Shown here one piece after another: positions 8,879 to 18,167 of a DNA stretch of 57,034 nucleotides. Origin of the DNA: Pseudomonadota bacterium (lineage in GTDB: Bacteria > Pseudomonadota > Gammaproteobacteria > Burkholderiales > Rhodocyclaceae); NCBI GenBank assembly GCA_963205435.1, contig CAUJIV010000012.1, forward strand, positions 1-57,034, given 5' to 3'. Every line of letters begins with the position of its first letter. Within the stretch, counting starts at the first letter, position 1. The notes beneath the pieces are model-generated. The model was not told where the DNA came from. It saw only the letters and a list, made by a program, of their open reading frames with translations, and ran no database searches. Both the position numbers and the translations under genes were made by a program.

Positions 8879-9802
8879 TCAGGCCGCCATCCGCTCGAGC
8901 ATCCTGCCGAACCGGCGGTAATCCACTGACCGCGGCCTCGCCAGTCCGCTGCTCACGAGCGCGGCCGCGGCGGGGAGCAGCAGCCAGGGCCGGCGGTGAC
9001 GGACCCGCCGCCAGAAGCGGCCGAGATATTTCCGATAATGACGGCGCACCAGCCCATCGGGCAGCAACTCGCCGTGCTCGTCGAGGAACTTGGCGTAGGT
9101 GAGGAAGTGCGCGGCCAGCATCCTGACGCGGCGACGCGTGGCATTGCCGGCATGCTTGCGGTAGCCGGCCAGCACCTCGGGCACGCGGCCGAAGGCATGG
9201 CGCACCGACAGGCGCAGCCAGAAATCCATGTCTTCCAGCGCCAGCCTGGGATCGAAACCGCCAATGGCGAGAAAGGCGTCGCGGCGGATGGCCTGGGTCG
9301 GGTTGAAGATGTAATGTTCTCCCATGAACAGCCAGCGCCAGGCCTCGCGCTCGATGCCCGGAGCCGGGCGCGGCTTGGCGGACTGGCGCGCGTGCAGCCG
9401 CCCCTCGCTGTCAATGATGTCGACATCGGCATGCGCCAGCGCCAGGTCCGGACAGTTCCATTCGGCGATGGCGCGCTGCATGCGCTCGACCTTGTCCGGG
9501 TACAGCACATCGTCCGAGCCGAGCAGATGCACCCACTCGCCGCGGCAGGCGGCGATGCAGGCGTTGGAGGTCGCACTGACGCCGCGGTTATCCTGGCGCT
9601 CGAGCACGACGCGACGAAAGCGATCCTGGCGAGAATCGAGAAAATCACGTGCCAGCTCGAAGGTGGCGTCCTGCGAACCGTCGTCGATCAGCACCAGCTC
9701 AAGCTCCGCGTAGGTCTGCGCGCACACCGAGGCAAGGCAGGCCTCGATGTAGGCGGCATGGTTGTAGGCGGGGATGGCGATGCTGACGAGGGGGAGTGTC
9801 AC
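8879..9802 (-). CDS. Glycosyltransferase family 2
   Basis: 307 residues from a GTG start that overlaps the methyltransferase stop (GTGA, 9799-9802). Motifs are VSIAIPAYNHAAYIEACLAS, LVLIDDGSQDAT, DNRGVSATSNA and HLLGSDDVLYPDK, with LEDMDFWLRLS as the catalytic-base region. This is an ordinary GT-A inverting transferase acting on the cytoplasmic side. The longer open frame upstream duplicates the methyltransferase region in another frame and was rejected. The acceptor is unknown; overlap with the methyl- and carbamoyltransferase genes points to one modified glycan. Confidence 0.85.
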   Translation of the reverse strand: MTLPLVSIAIPAYNHAAYIEACLASVCAQTYAELELVLIDDGSQDATFELARDFLDSRQDRFRRVVLERQDNRGVSATSNACIAACRGEWVHLLGSDDVLYPDKVERMQRAIAEWNCPDLALAHADVDIIDSEGRLHARQSAKPRPAPGIEREAWRWLFMGEHYIFNPTQAIRRDAFLAIGGFDPRLALEDMDFWLRLSVRHAFGRVPEVLAGYRKHAGNATRRRVRMLAAHFLTYAKFLDEHGELLPDGLVRRHYRKYLGRFWRRVRHRRPWLLLPAAAALVSSGLARPRSVDYRRFGRMLERMAA

Positions 9803-10437
9803 AGCTTTTCCGCCAGCACGATGGTCTGCACGGCGACGAAGGGCTCGAGCAGGCGCGTCGGCATGTACCAGCGGCGGTAGCGCTTCTTCATGTGGCTGGT
9901 CGCGGCGCGCACCGACCAGCCGCATTCGCCGAGCGTCTCCCGCAGGCTCTCGCGTGTGAAGAAATGCAGGTGCGTGCGATCCATGATGCCGGCGTCCTCG
10001 TAGCGGAATTCGCCGCGGAGGAGCAAGGGCAGCGTCACCTTGTAGTGGCGCACGTTTGGCACGGAAACCAGCAGCCGGCAATCGGCGGCCGTGTCGGCCC
10101 GCAGCCGGCGCAGCGCCGCCCAGGGGTCGGCCAGGTGCTCCAGCACGTCGGCGAATATGACGAGGTCGTAGGTGCTCCAGGGAACCTCCGCGCTGACCGC
10201 CTCGAGCGGGCCCTGCCAGACCCTTCCCAGCCGGGCTTCGGCGAGACGTGCGGCCTCGCCGTGCGCTTCGATGCCGTCGCAGGCAGAGACGATGCCCTGG
10301 CGCAGCAAGTCCTCGCCGAGCACGCCCGAGGCGCAGCCGATGTCGAGAGCCGCGGCAAAGGGGCCATGCGGCCGCAGGAAGGCGGCCAGTTCGGGTCGTG
10401 GCCAGGCAAAATAGGCTCCGACTTCGCCGCCACTCAT
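9799..10437 (-). CDS. Class I SAM-dependent methyltransferase (Methyltransf_11/23 type)
   Basis: 212 residues starting MSGGEVGAYFAWPRPEL. AALDIGCASGVLGEDLL is motif I, DLVIFADVLEHLADPW is the characteristic post-I/motif II block, and DRTHLHFFTRESL is the usual late signature of glycan-associated methyltransferases. Its ATG overlaps the carbamoyltransferase stop (ATGA, 10434-10437). It probably O-methylates a sugar or lipid intermediate; the substrate is not visible. Confidence 0.8.
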   Translation of the reverse strand: MSGGEVGAYFAWPRPELAAFLRPHGPFAAALDIGCASGVLGEDLLRQGIVSACDGIEAHGEAARLAEARLGRVWQGPLEAVSAEVPWSTYDLVIFADVLEHLADPWAALRRLRADTAADCRLLVSVPNVRHYKVTLPLLLRGEFRYEDAGIMDRTHLHFFTRESLRETLGECGWSVRAATSHMKKRYRRWYMPTRLLEPFVAVQTIVLAEKL

Positions 10438-12173
10438 CCGGCCGCCCCCTTGGTGACGAGGATGTCCTCCATGACAAGATGCTTCAGGTCCGAGCCGAAG
10501 AACATGTCGAGGGCGTCCTCCGGCGAGCAGACCATCGGCTCGCCGCGCCGATTGAGCGAAGTATTGAGGACGACGCCGTTGCCGGTGAGCTTCTCCATCT
10601 CCACCATCAGGTCGTAGTAGCGCGGGTTGAACTCGCGGCGCAGCACCTGGGCGCGCGCCGTGCCGTCCTCGTGCACCACTTCCGGCACGCGCGCCTTCCA
10701 TTCGTCGGCCACCGGGAAGGTGAAGGTCATGAACGGCGCCGGATGATCGGAGCCCAGCATCCGCGGGCCGACCGTGTCGAGCATCGACGGGCAGAAGGGC
10801 CGCCAGCGCTCGCGGAACTTGATCTGCTCGTTGATGCGGTCGGCGACGCCGGCGACACTCGGGCAGCCGAGGATGGAGCGCCCGCCCAGCGCGCGCGGAC
10901 CGAATTCCATGCGGCCCTGGAACCAGGCCACCGGCTGGCCGTCGGCCAGCAGGCGCGCGACGCGGGCAGGCACCTGGTCGATCTTCTGCCAGGCCGGCTT
11001 CGACGGGTGGCGCTGGCAGGCGGCGACGACCTCCTCGTTGCTGTAGGCCGGGCCGAGATAGACGTGCTCCATCTTCTCCACCGGCACGCCGCGCGCCACG
11101 GAAACGTAGGAAGCCGCCCCAAGCGCCGTGCCGGAGTCGCCCGAGGCCGGCTGCACGAACAGCTCCTTGACGTCTGGCCGGGCGAGGATGCGCTGGTTCA
11201 GCTTGACGTTGAGCGCGCCGCCGCCGGCGAAGGCCAGGCGCCCGGTCTCGCGCAGGATGTCGCCCAGATAGCAATCGATCATCTGAAGAGCGAGGTCCTC
11301 GTAGAGCTTCTGCATGCTCGCCGCGTAATGGATGTAGGGGTCGTGGGCGACGGCGCCGACGCGGCGCGGGCCGAGCCAGTCGACCAGCTTCGGCGAGAAG
11401 TAGTAGCCCTTGCCGTTTTCCTTGTGGCGGCGCAGGCCGATCACGTTGGCATAACTCGTGTTGATGACCAGTTCGCCGTCTTCGAACTTCGCCAGGCGCG
11501 AGAAGTCGTATTTGCCCGGATCGCCGTAGGGCGCCATGCCCATCACCTTGTACTCGCCGTCGAGCATCTCGAAGCCGAGGTACTCGGTCAGCGCGCCGTA
11601 GAGGCCGCCGAGCGAGTCCGGGTCGAAGAATTCCTTGATCTTGTGGATGCGGCCGCCCTCGCCATAGCCGAAGAAGGTGGTGGCGTACTCGCCCTTGCCA
11701 TCGATGCCGAGGATGGCGGTCTTCTCCGTGAAGCCGGAGCAGTGGTAGGCGCTGGAGGCGTGGGCGAGATGGTGCTCGACCGGCACGAGGTCGACCTTTT
11801 CCGCGTCGAAGCCGAGCTGGCCGAGGCACTCGAGGATGCGGCGGCGGTAGCGGCGATAGCGGCGGTTGCCGTTGAGGAGCGCGTCGAGCGCCCGGTCCGG
11901 CGCGTAGCAGTAGCGCCGCGCATAGTGCCAGCGCGCCGGCCCGAACAGGCTGATCGGCGCGAAGGGGATCGCCACGGCGTCCACGTCCTTCGGCTGGATG
12001 CCGGCGAAGTCGAGGCAGAACTTCGCTGCTTCAAACGGCATGCGGCCCTTGGCGTGCTTGTCGCGGACGAAGCGCTCCTCCTCGGCGGCGGCGACCAGCT
12101 TGCCGCCGATGTAGAGCGCGGCGGAGGGATCGTGCGAGAGCGAGCCGGAGAGGCCGAGGACGGTCAGGGGCAT
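10434..12173 (-). CDS. Carbamoyltransferase, NodU/CmcH family
   Basis: 579 residues. The N-terminal Kae1-like domain starts VLGLSGSLSHDPSAAL and includes EHHLAHASSAYHCSGF; AFAGGGALNVKLNQRI and FQGRMEFGPRALGGRSIL are family hallmarks. The C-terminal YrdC-like-fold part ends with NTSLNRRGEPMVCSPEDAL. These enzymes transfer a carbamoyl group from carbamoyl phosphate, via carbamoyl-AMP, to sugar hydroxyls. It is the first gene of the glycan run and presumably carbamoylates the same surface glycan. Confidence 0.9.
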   Translation of the reverse strand: MPLTVLGLSGSLSHDPSAALYIGGKLVAAAEEERFVRDKHAKGRMPFEAAKFCLDFAGIQPKDVDAVAIPFAPISLFGPARWHYARRYCYAPDRALDALLNGNRRYRRYRRRILECLGQLGFDAEKVDLVPVEHHLAHASSAYHCSGFTEKTAILGIDGKGEYATTFFGYGEGGRIHKIKEFFDPDSLGGLYGALTEYLGFEMLDGEYKVMGMAPYGDPGKYDFSRLAKFEDGELVINTSYANVIGLRRHKENGKGYYFSPKLVDWLGPRRVGAVAHDPYIHYAASMQKLYEDLALQMIDCYLGDILRETGRLAFAGGGALNVKLNQRILARPDVKELFVQPASGDSGTALGAASYVSVARGVPVEKMEHVYLGPAYSNEEVVAACQRHPSKPAWQKIDQVPARVARLLADGQPVAWFQGRMEFGPRALGGRSILGCPSVAGVADRINEQIKFRERWRPFCPSMLDTVGPRMLGSDHPAPFMTFTFPVADEWKARVPEVVHEDGTARAQVLRREFNPRYYDLMVEMEKLTGNGVVLNTSLNRRGEPMVCSPEDALDMFFGSDLKHLVMEDILVTKGAAG

Positions 12174-12304
12174 GTCAGGGCGAAAGCGCTCTCAACGCGG
12201 CGGGCGGGCATGTAGCGCGCGGAGGGAAACGATCGAAGGCAGCCTTCGTGTCCCTGCGGCCCCGTGCGCCCCGTGTCGAAACAGGTCGGTGCCCGCTGCC
12301 CATC
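12174..12304. other. Intergenic segment between exonuclease and carbamoyltransferase genes
   Basis: 131 bases upstream of the carbamoyltransferase. It holds a 15-base palindrome with 7-bp arms (12234-12248, CGAAGGC-A-GCCTTCG) without a T-run. No convincing promoter was seen, though the glycan run must start here or read in from upstream. Confidence 0.4.
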
Positions 12305-13093
12305 TCATTTGGCCCAGGCCTCGAGGAAGGCCCGCCAGTGCGGCTGCCCGAGTCCCTCGAGGACGGTGCGCACCAGCCGGCTCTCCTCGTCGAGTGCCTT
12401 CTGCGTCAGGGCCCCGCGCAGGCGCTGGAAGCGCAGGTAGGCGAGGTAGGTGTTCACGGCGTCGGTCTCGCAGTAGTCGCGGATGGCGTCGATGCGCCCC
12501 TCCTGCCAGGCGTCCCAGACGGCACCACCGTCCATGCCGAGCTTGCCGGGCAGGCCCATCAGCCTGGCCAGTTCGTCGAGCGGCACGCTGGCGCGCGGCT
12601 GGTAGAGCGCGAGGAGGTCCATCAGGTCGAGATGGCGGGCGTGGTAGCGGCTGATGTAGTTGTTCCACTTGAAGTCGCGGCTGTCGCGATAGTCGCCTTC
12701 GCCCTGTTCCCAGTAGCGTTGCGCGACGGCGCCGTGGATCAGGCCGCGGTAGTGCAGCACCGGCAGGTCGAAGCCGCCGCCGTTCCAGGAGACGAGCTGC
12801 GGCGTGAATTTCTCGATGCCGTCGTAGAAGCGCTGGATGATCGCTGCCTCGGCCAGCCGCGGCTCGGCCAGCGACCAGACGCTGAAGCGCTCATCCTCGC
12901 GCAGCGCGCAGGAGACGACGATGACGCGCTGCAGGTGCAGCGGCAGGAAGTCGCTGCCGGTGGCGGCGCGGCGCTTCTGGAAGGCGAACTCGGCGACCTC
13001 GCCGTCGGCGAGCCCGGCGGGCAGGTCATGGAGCTTGCGGATGCCGGCGACGTCGGGAATCGTCTCGATGTCGAAGGCGAGGACGGGCGTCAT
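12305..13093 (-). CDS. 3'-5' exonuclease of the PolB-exonuclease-like family (PF10108)
   Basis: 262 residues. LAFDIETIPD near the start is the ExoI DxE motif, SWNGGGFDLPVLHYR is ExoII, and RDYCETDAVNTYLAYLRF is ExoIII. Together they define a DEDD-fold exonuclease related to the proofreading domain of family B polymerases. The biological role is not established; it probably processes DNA or RNA in the cytoplasm. The start ATG overlaps the stop of the upstream small lipoprotein gene (ATGA). Confidence 0.85.
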   Translation of the reverse strand: MTPVLAFDIETIPDVAGIRKLHDLPAGLADGEVAEFAFQKRRAATGSDFLPLHLQRVIVVSCALREDERFSVWSLAEPRLAEAAIIQRFYDGIEKFTPQLVSWNGGGFDLPVLHYRGLIHGAVAQRYWEQGEGDYRDSRDFKWNNYISRYHARHLDLMDLLALYQPRASVPLDELARLMGLPGKLGMDGGAVWDAWQEGRIDAIRDYCETDAVNTYLAYLRFQRLRGALTQKALDEESRLVRTVLEGLGQPHWRAFLEAWAK

Positions 13094-13200
13094 TGCGCCG
13101 CCTCGGCCGGCGCCGGCTTGCCGGCCGCGGGGAAATGGACGTGCAGGTTGTCGCAGCCGGCGAGCAGCAGGGTCAGGACGCAGAGGAGTGTCTTGCTCAT
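13090..13200 (-). CDS. Small lipoprotein, 36 residues
   Basis: The short frame MSKTLLCVLTLLLAGCDNLH has a classic lipoprotein signal: a positive residue, a hydrophobic core, then the lipobox LLAGC. Only about 20 residues follow the cysteine. Its ATG overlaps the stop of the upstream AsmA-like gene and its TGA overlaps the exonuclease start, so it sits in a fully coupled triplet. The mature peptide is too short to assign a function. Confidence 0.7.
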   Translation of the reverse strand: MSKTLLCVLTLLLAGCDNLHVHFPAAGKPAPAEAAQ

Positions 13201-15233
13201 TCGATGACGACGCCGGGGCGGCCGGCGATCACTTCGCGGATGCGCGCCACCAGCGCCGGCCAGTCGATGCGCGGATTGTAGCCGATGATGCGCACCGACG
13301 GGATGCCGGCGCCGCGCATCAGCACCACGCCGTCGCCGTCGGCCTCGGCGCCCTCGAGCAGGCAGACGCCGTCCCTCAGCGTGCAGCCGAAGTCGATGCG
13401 CTCGTAGCCGAAGCTGACGCCGCTCCGCTCCGGCAGCCGCGTGAGCCATCCGCCCGGCCGCCCAAAGGATGGCTCGGTCAAGGACGCGGAGCCGCATCGC
13501 GGCGAACATGCGTCACCCCCTTCCCCGGGAAGGGGGCGGGGGGATGGTCGTTCGCCCTGCGACTCCCCCGCTTCGCCGAGGGCGGTGATGTCCTTCAGCG
13601 CGCCGAGGCTCAGCTGGCGCGGATAGTCGCCCTCGCTGCTGGCGACGCGCGCCTCGAAGCGGACCGGCGTCCAGCCGCGCAGCTCGAGGTCGTGCAGGTC
13701 GATGTCGAAGCGGCCCTCGATGCTGCCGAAGGCGAAGGTGCGTGTCAGCATGCCAAGGTCGAGGTTGCGCGCCGTCACGTCGGCGAGAAAGCGGCGCTCC
13801 TTGCTGAAGGGGTCGATCATCCGCAGCTGGTGCACGATGATGCCGCCGTCGAACACCTCGATGCCGAGGGCGCCGTCGAGGCGCAGCAGTCCCGGTTCGT
13901 AGGCGATGCGCGGGATGCGCGCCGTCAGGCTGCCCGCCATGGCCGGCAGCCTGAGGGCCCGTGACAGCTTCGGCATGGAGACCGCCTCGATGCCGCCCTC
14001 GAACTCGCCCTGCCAGCCGGCCGGACCCTTCTCCAGGCGCAGCGAATCGACCACCAGCCTGCCGCCGAGCATCGGCGCGACGAGGCCGCTCACCTGCGCC
14101 GAGGCCCCTTCCATCCGCAGCGGCAGCGTGAAGCTGCCGAGCGGCAGCTCGCCGAGCCGGCCCGAGGCGACGCCGATCTCGGCCTCGCTGGCCATCCCCG
14201 CCTCCCAGGGGATGCGCGCATCGACGCCGTGGAGTTCGAGGTAGCCGGTGCCGTCGGCCAGCGAGGCGCCCTCCAGTCCGGCGTAGAAGCGCTGCAGGCG
14301 CCGCCCCTTCCATTCTGCGGAAACGCGGCCCTGCCCGCTCACCCGCCATTCGGGAAAGCCGAGCGTCGCCAGCCACGGCTGCAGCCAGTCGCGCATGGCG
14401 GCGGCGAGGTCGATCCGCTCGGTGATGAAGCCGCCGTCGGTCGCTTCGCCGCGCCGGCGGTCCCAGCGCAGGCTGGCGGTGACCTCGCCGAGGCCGTCGA
14501 CCTGCAGCCGGGCCAGCGACACCTCGAGCGTCTCGTCGTCGAGCTCGCCCTCGGCGTCCATGCGCATGCCGGCCGCGCGCCGCCAGGGCGCGCGCAGCAA
14601 CTCGCCGCGCGGCCAGTCGAGGTGGGCGCGCCAGTGCCAGCCTCGCTCGCCGCGATCGGCGCTGGCGTTCAGGGTGACGTGGATCTCCTTGCCGGCGATG
14701 TCCTTGTCGCGGCTGGCAAAGGCGAGGCCGCGCAGGTCGAGCGCCAGACGAGCCTGCCCGCCGTCGATGGCGAGCGCCAGGTCGAACTTGCCCTGCGGCT
14801 GCCAGCCGCGCAGGCGCTTGACCAGCGGCGACAGCGCCACGGCATCGACGTCGCGCAGGGAAAGGTCGAGGAAGCCGCCGGTGCGCCAGGCCAGCGCGAA
14901 CGGCAGCGCCGGCCGGTTGCGGCCGCGCTCGTCGCGCCGCTCGATGGCGCCGCGCGGGCAGTCGAGCCGCCGGCCGTCGTAATAGAAGCCGCTGCAATGC
15001 AGCCCGAGCTGGCGGTACTCGCTGCCGGCGACCAGCAGGCGCTCGAGGCGGATGTCCGCCTCGCCGGGCCGGGCCGCGTCGAAGGAGATGCTGACGCCCT
15101 CGGCGCTGAAGGCCTCGTGCTGCAGCGAGCCGACGGAAAACGTGACCTGTGCCGCCTCGGCCGATGCAAGGGCCAGTACGGCGAGACCGGCCAGGACCAG
15201 TGCGAACAGGCTGCGGCGGCGCTGCCGCGCCAG
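13197..15233 (-). CDS. Large exported AsmA-like / DUF protein
   Basis: About 678 residues. RRRSLFALVLAGLAVLALAS at the N-terminus looks like a signal peptide, followed by a repetitive beta-rich body (GEADIRLERLLV, GKFDLALAIDGGQARLALDL, LDLGMLTRTFAFGSIEGRFD) like AsmA/YhdP-type envelope proteins. No ATG, GTG or TTG fits between the cysM stop and the signal peptide. A CTG at 15233-15231, ten bases after AAGGAG, is the best start. Residues about 565-600 derive from an inserted palindromic element (13443-13536). The role is probably in the cell envelope, not more precisely known. Confidence 0.6.
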   Translation of the reverse strand: MARQRRRSLFALVLAGLAVLALASAEAAQVTFSVGSLQHEAFSAEGVSISFDAARPGEADIRLERLLVAGSEYRQLGLHCSGFYYDGRRLDCPRGAIERRDERGRNRPALPFALAWRTGGFLDLSLRDVDAVALSPLVKRLRGWQPQGKFDLALAIDGGQARLALDLRGLAFASRDKDIAGKEIHVTLNASADRGERGWHWRAHLDWPRGELLRAPWRRAAGMRMDAEGELDDETLEVSLARLQVDGLGEVTASLRWDRRRGEATDGGFITERIDLAAAMRDWLQPWLATLGFPEWRVSGQGRVSAEWKGRRLQRFYAGLEGASLADGTGYLELHGVDARIPWEAGMASEAEIGVASGRLGELPLGSFTLPLRMEGASAQVSGLVAPMLGGRLVVDSLRLEKGPAGWQGEFEGGIEAVSMPKLSRALRLPAMAGSLTARIPRIAYEPGLLRLDGALGIEVFDGGIIVHQLRMIDPFSKERRFLADVTARNLDLGMLTRTFAFGSIEGRFDIDLHDLELRGWTPVRFEARVASSEGDYPRQLSLGALKDITALGEAGESQGERPSPRPLPGEGGDACSPRCGSASLTEPSFGRPGGWLTRLPERSGVSFGYERIDFGCTLRDGVCLLEGAEADGDGVVLMRGAGIPSVRIIGYNPRIDWPALVARIREVIAGRPGVVIE
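13443..13536. repeat. REP/BIME-like palindromic element inside a coding sequence
   Basis: Two adjacent inverted repeats: 9-bp arms GAGCCATCC/GGATGGCTC at 13443-13451 and 13467-13475, and a 21-base perfect palindrome at 13516-13536 with arms CCCCCTTCCC/GGGAAGGGGG. On the minus strand the segment encodes ERPSPRPLPGEGG, the peptide typical of extragenic palindromes read through in high-GC proteobacteria. The host frame stays open across it. Confidence 0.7.
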
Positions 15234-15306
15234 CCGTCGTGCGCTCCTTTCGGGCCAGGGCGCTCGCCGGGGGCGGGCCAGACCGGCCGGGCGGCCAGCT
15301 CTCGTC

Positions 15307-16206
15307 TCAGGCGGGGAAGACACCCGTTGACAGGTAGCGGTCGCCGCGGTCGCAGACGATGGTGACGATGACCGCGCCGCTCGCCTGCTCGGCGATGCGC
15401 AGCGCCACCGCCATGGCGCCGCCTGACGAGACCCCGGCGAAGAGGCCTTCCTCGCGCGCCATGCGCCGCATCGTCTCCTCGGCGTCGTGCTGGCCGACCA
15501 GCTCGATGCGGTCCACACGGCTGCGATCGTAGATCTTCGGCAGGTAGGCTTCCGGCCACTTGCGGATGCCCGGGATCTGCGCGCCCTCTTCCGGCTGGCA
15601 GCCGATGATCTCGATGCCCGGGTTCCTTTCCTTGAGGAAGCGCGAGCAGCCCATGATGGTGCCGGTGGTGCCCATGCTGGAGACGAAGTGGCTGACCCGG
15701 CCTGCGCTGTCGCGCCAGATCTCCGGGCCGGTGCCCTCGTAGTGGGCGAGGGGGTTGTCCGGGTTGGCGAACTGGTCGAGCATGATGCCCCTGCCCTCGG
15801 CCACCATGCGCTCGCCGAGGTCGCGCGCCGCCTCCATGCCGCCCTTCTGCGGGGTGAGCACGAGTTCGGCGCCGAAGGCGCGCATGCCCTGGCGCCGCTC
15901 GACGGAGAGGTGCTCGGGCATGATCAGCACCATCCTGTAGCCGCGCATGGCGGCAACCATGGCCAGGGCGATGCCGGTGTTGCCGCTGGTCGCCTCGATC
16001 AGGGTGTCGCCGGGGCGGATCTCGCCGCGCGCCTCGGCGCGCAGGATCATCGACAGGGCCGGCCGGTCCTTGACCGAGCCGGCCGGATTGTTGCCCTCCA
16101 GCTTGGCCAGCACGACATTGCCGCGCCGCTCGGCTTCCGGCCCCGGCAGGCGCTTCAGCCGCACCAGCGGCGTGTTGCCGATGAAGGCCTCCAGCGTGCT
16201 ATTCAT
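15307..16206 (-). CDS. cysM: Cysteine synthase B (O-acetylserine sulfhydrylase B)
   Basis: 299 residues. [18 protein letters not shown] places the PLP lysine at K46, [16 protein letters not shown] is the substrate loop, and [12 protein letters not shown] with [10 protein letters not shown] are phosphate/PLP contacts. The sequence matches CysM rather than CysK in length and in the short active-site loops. It makes cysteine from O-acetylserine with sulfide or thiosulfate. Its start overlaps the end of hldD by 8 bases. Confidence 0.93.
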   Translation of the reverse strand: MNSTLEAFIGNTPLVRLKRLPGPEAERRGNVVLAKLEGNNPAGSVKDRPALSMILRAEARGEIRPGDTLIEATSGNTGIALAMVAAMRGYRMVLIMPEHLSVERRQGMRAFGAELVLTPQKGGMEAARDLGERMVAEGRGIMLDQFANPDNPLAHYEGTGPEIWRDSAGRVSHFVSSMGTTGTIMGCSRFLKERNPGIEIIGCQPEEGAQIPGIRKWPEAYLPKIYDRSRVDRIELVGQHDAEETMRRMAREEGLFAGVSSGGAMAVALRIAEQASGAVIVTIVCDRGDRYLSTGVFPA

Positions 16207-17197
16207 GGCCGAGCCTCGCCGCCACGTAGCGGCCGACGCCCTCCTCGACGCCGGCGAAGGGCGCCTCGTAGCCGGCCTCGCGCAGCAGGGAGATATCGGC
16301 CTCGGTGTAGCTCTGGTACTTGCCGCGCAGGGCCTCGGGAAAGGCGATGTACTCGATGATGCCGCGCGCCTGCATCTCGGCCAGGCCGAGCGTGCTCTCG
16401 CCGGCGGCCGCGCGGCAGGCGTTCACCGTCGCCACGGCGACGTCGTTGAACGACTGGGCGCGCCCGGTGCCGACGTTGTAGATGCCCGAGACGCCCTTGT
16501 CGAGGAAGTGCAGGTTCACCGCGACGACGTCGTCGACGAAGACGAAGTCGCGCCGCTGCTCGCCGTCGCCATGACCGTCGCAGCCCTCGAACAGCCGCAC
16601 CCGCCCCTCGCCCTGGTACTGGTTGAAGAAATGGAAGGCGACCGAGGCCATGCGGCCCTTGTGCGCCTCGCGCGGGCCGTACACGTTGAAGTAGCGGAAG
16701 CCGGCGACCTGGGCGGGGAAGTCGGCCTCGGCGAGGCGCCGGCGCACGGCCTGGTCGAAGAGGAACTTCGAGTAGCCGTAGATGTTGAGCGGCGCCTCGA
16801 ACGGGCGCGCCTCGCGGAACACGCGGCCGGCGCCGTACACGGAGGCCGAGGAGGCGTAGAGCAGGGGCACCGCCTGGTCCATGCAGAAGTCGAGCAGTTC
16901 GAGCGAGTAGCGGTAGTTGTTGTCCATCATGTAGCGGCCATCGCTTTCCATGGTGTCGGAACAGGCGCCCTGGTGCAGCACCGCCTCGACGGCGCCGTCC
17001 AGCTCGCCCGCGGCCAGCGTCTCGAGGAACTCCTCCTTGTCGAGGTAGTCGGCGATCTCGCAGTCGACCAGGTTGCGGAACTTGTCGGCGCGCGTCAGGT
17101 TGTCGACGGCGATGATGTCGCTGACGCCGCGCTCGTTGAGCGCCTTCACCAGGTTGGCGCCGATGAAGCCGGCGGCTCCGGTCACGATGGTGTACAT
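16199..17197 (-). CDS. hldD: ADP-L-glycero-D-manno-heptose 6-epimerase
   Basis: 332 residues. The N-terminal Rossmann motif is [15 protein letters not shown], followed by [13 protein letters not shown], characteristic of HldD/RfaD. The catalytic YGYSKFLFD (YxxxK) and [17 protein letters not shown] follow. It is an SDR-fold enzyme giving the ADP-L,D-heptose of the LPS inner core. It lies 16 bases after rfaE1 in the same transcript, giving two consecutive heptose steps. Confidence 0.95.
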   Translation of the reverse strand: MYTIVTGAAGFIGANLVKALNERGVSDIIAVDNLTRADKFRNLVDCEIADYLDKEEFLETLAAGELDGAVEAVLHQGACSDTMESDGRYMMDNNYRYSLELLDFCMDQAVPLLYASSASVYGAGRVFREARPFEAPLNIYGYSKFLFDQAVRRRLAEADFPAQVAGFRYFNVYGPREAHKGRMASVAFHFFNQYQGEGRVRLFEGCDGHGDGEQRRDFVFVDDVVAVNLHFLDKGVSGIYNVGTGRAQSFNDVAVATVNACRAAAGESTLGLAEMQARGIIEYIAFPEALRGKYQSYTEADISLLREAGYEAPFAGVEEGVGRYVAARLGHE

Positions 17198-17213
17198 CTC
17201 TCCTTCCCCTTCG

Positions 17214-18167
17214 TCAAAGCGCGCCGCGCACTTCCTCGAGGCTGGCGACGGCCGTGCCCAGCTTGCCGACGACGATGCCCGCCGCGCGGTTGGCCAGGCG
17301 CACCGCCGCCGGCAGGTCGGCGCCGCTCGCCAGCATGACCGCCAGCGCGGCGATCACCGTGTCGCCGGCGCCGCTCACATCATAGACCTCCCGCGCCTGC
17401 GCCGGCTCGTGCAGCGCCGCGGCGGCGCCGTCCGCCGCGCTGAACAGCGTCATGCCCTCCTCGCTGCGCGTCAGCAGCAGCGCCTGCAGGCCGAGCTCGC
17501 GCAGCAGCCGGCCGCAGCGCGCGCGCAGGTCATCCTCGTCCCGCCAGCGGCCGACCACCTGGCGCAGCTCGGCGCGGTTCGGCGTGAGCAGCGTGGCGCC
17601 GGCATAGCGCGAGAAATCCTCGCCTTTCGGGTCGACCAGCACCGGCTTGCCGGCGTCTCGGCCGAGACGGATCATCTCGCCGATGTGGGCCAGCCCGCCC
17701 TTGCCGTAGTCGGAGAGGATGACCGCGTCGCAGCCGGGCAGCTGGCGCCGGTACTCGGCCAGCTTGGCCTGCAGCACCTCGTGCGCCGGGCTGTTCTCGA
17801 AATCCACCCGCAGCAGCTGCTGCTGGCGGCCGATGACGCGCAGCTTGATGGTGGTGGACAGCGCGGCGTCCTCGTGCAGGCTGGCGGCGATGCGCTCGTC
17901 CGCCATCAGGCGCGCCAGCGAGCGCCCGGCCTCGTCGGCGCCGACGACCGACAGCAGCGTCGCCCGCGCCCCCAGCGCGGTGCAGTTGCGCGCCACGTTG
18001 GCGGCGCCGCCCGGGCGCTCCTCGGTGCGCTCGACCCTCACCACCGGCACCGGCGCCTCCGGCGAGATGCGGCTCACCTCGCCGAACCAGTAGCGGTCCA
18101 GCATGACGTCGCCGACGACGAGGACGCGGGCGGCGGAGGTGTCGGGCAGGGCGGGCGGCGGGCTCAT
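17214..18167 (-). CDS. rfaE1: D-glycero-beta-D-manno-heptose-7-phosphate kinase
   Basis: 317 residues, PfkB/ribokinase fold. [15 protein letters not shown] and [17 protein letters not shown] at the N-terminus and [16 protein letters not shown] with the catalytic aspartate at the C-terminus identify HldE domain 1. The adenylyltransferase domain of fused HldE is absent, so a separate rfaE2 is expected elsewhere. The start at 18167 has AGGAAGAG upstream and overlaps the natural end of ugd (ATGA). Confidence 0.92.
   Translation of the reverse strand: MSPPPALPDTSAARVLVVGDVMLDRYWFGEVSRISPEAPVPVVRVERTEERPGGAANVARNCTALGARATLLSVVGADEAGRSLARLMADERIAASLHEDAALSTTIKLRVIGRQQQLLRVDFENSPAHEVLQAKLAEYRRQLPGCDAVILSDYGKGGLAHIGEMIRLGRDAGKPVLVDPKGEDFSRYAGATLLTPNRAELRQVVGRWRDEDDLRARCGRLLRELGLQALLLTRSEEGMTLFSAADGAAAALHEPAQAREVYDVSGAGDTVIAALAVMLASGADLPAAVRLANRAAGIVVGKLGTAVASLEEVRGAL

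Noticed and set aside
12234-12248. Terminator after the exonuclease gene
   Set aside because: A 7-bp palindrome with a one-base centre and no T-run is not enough.
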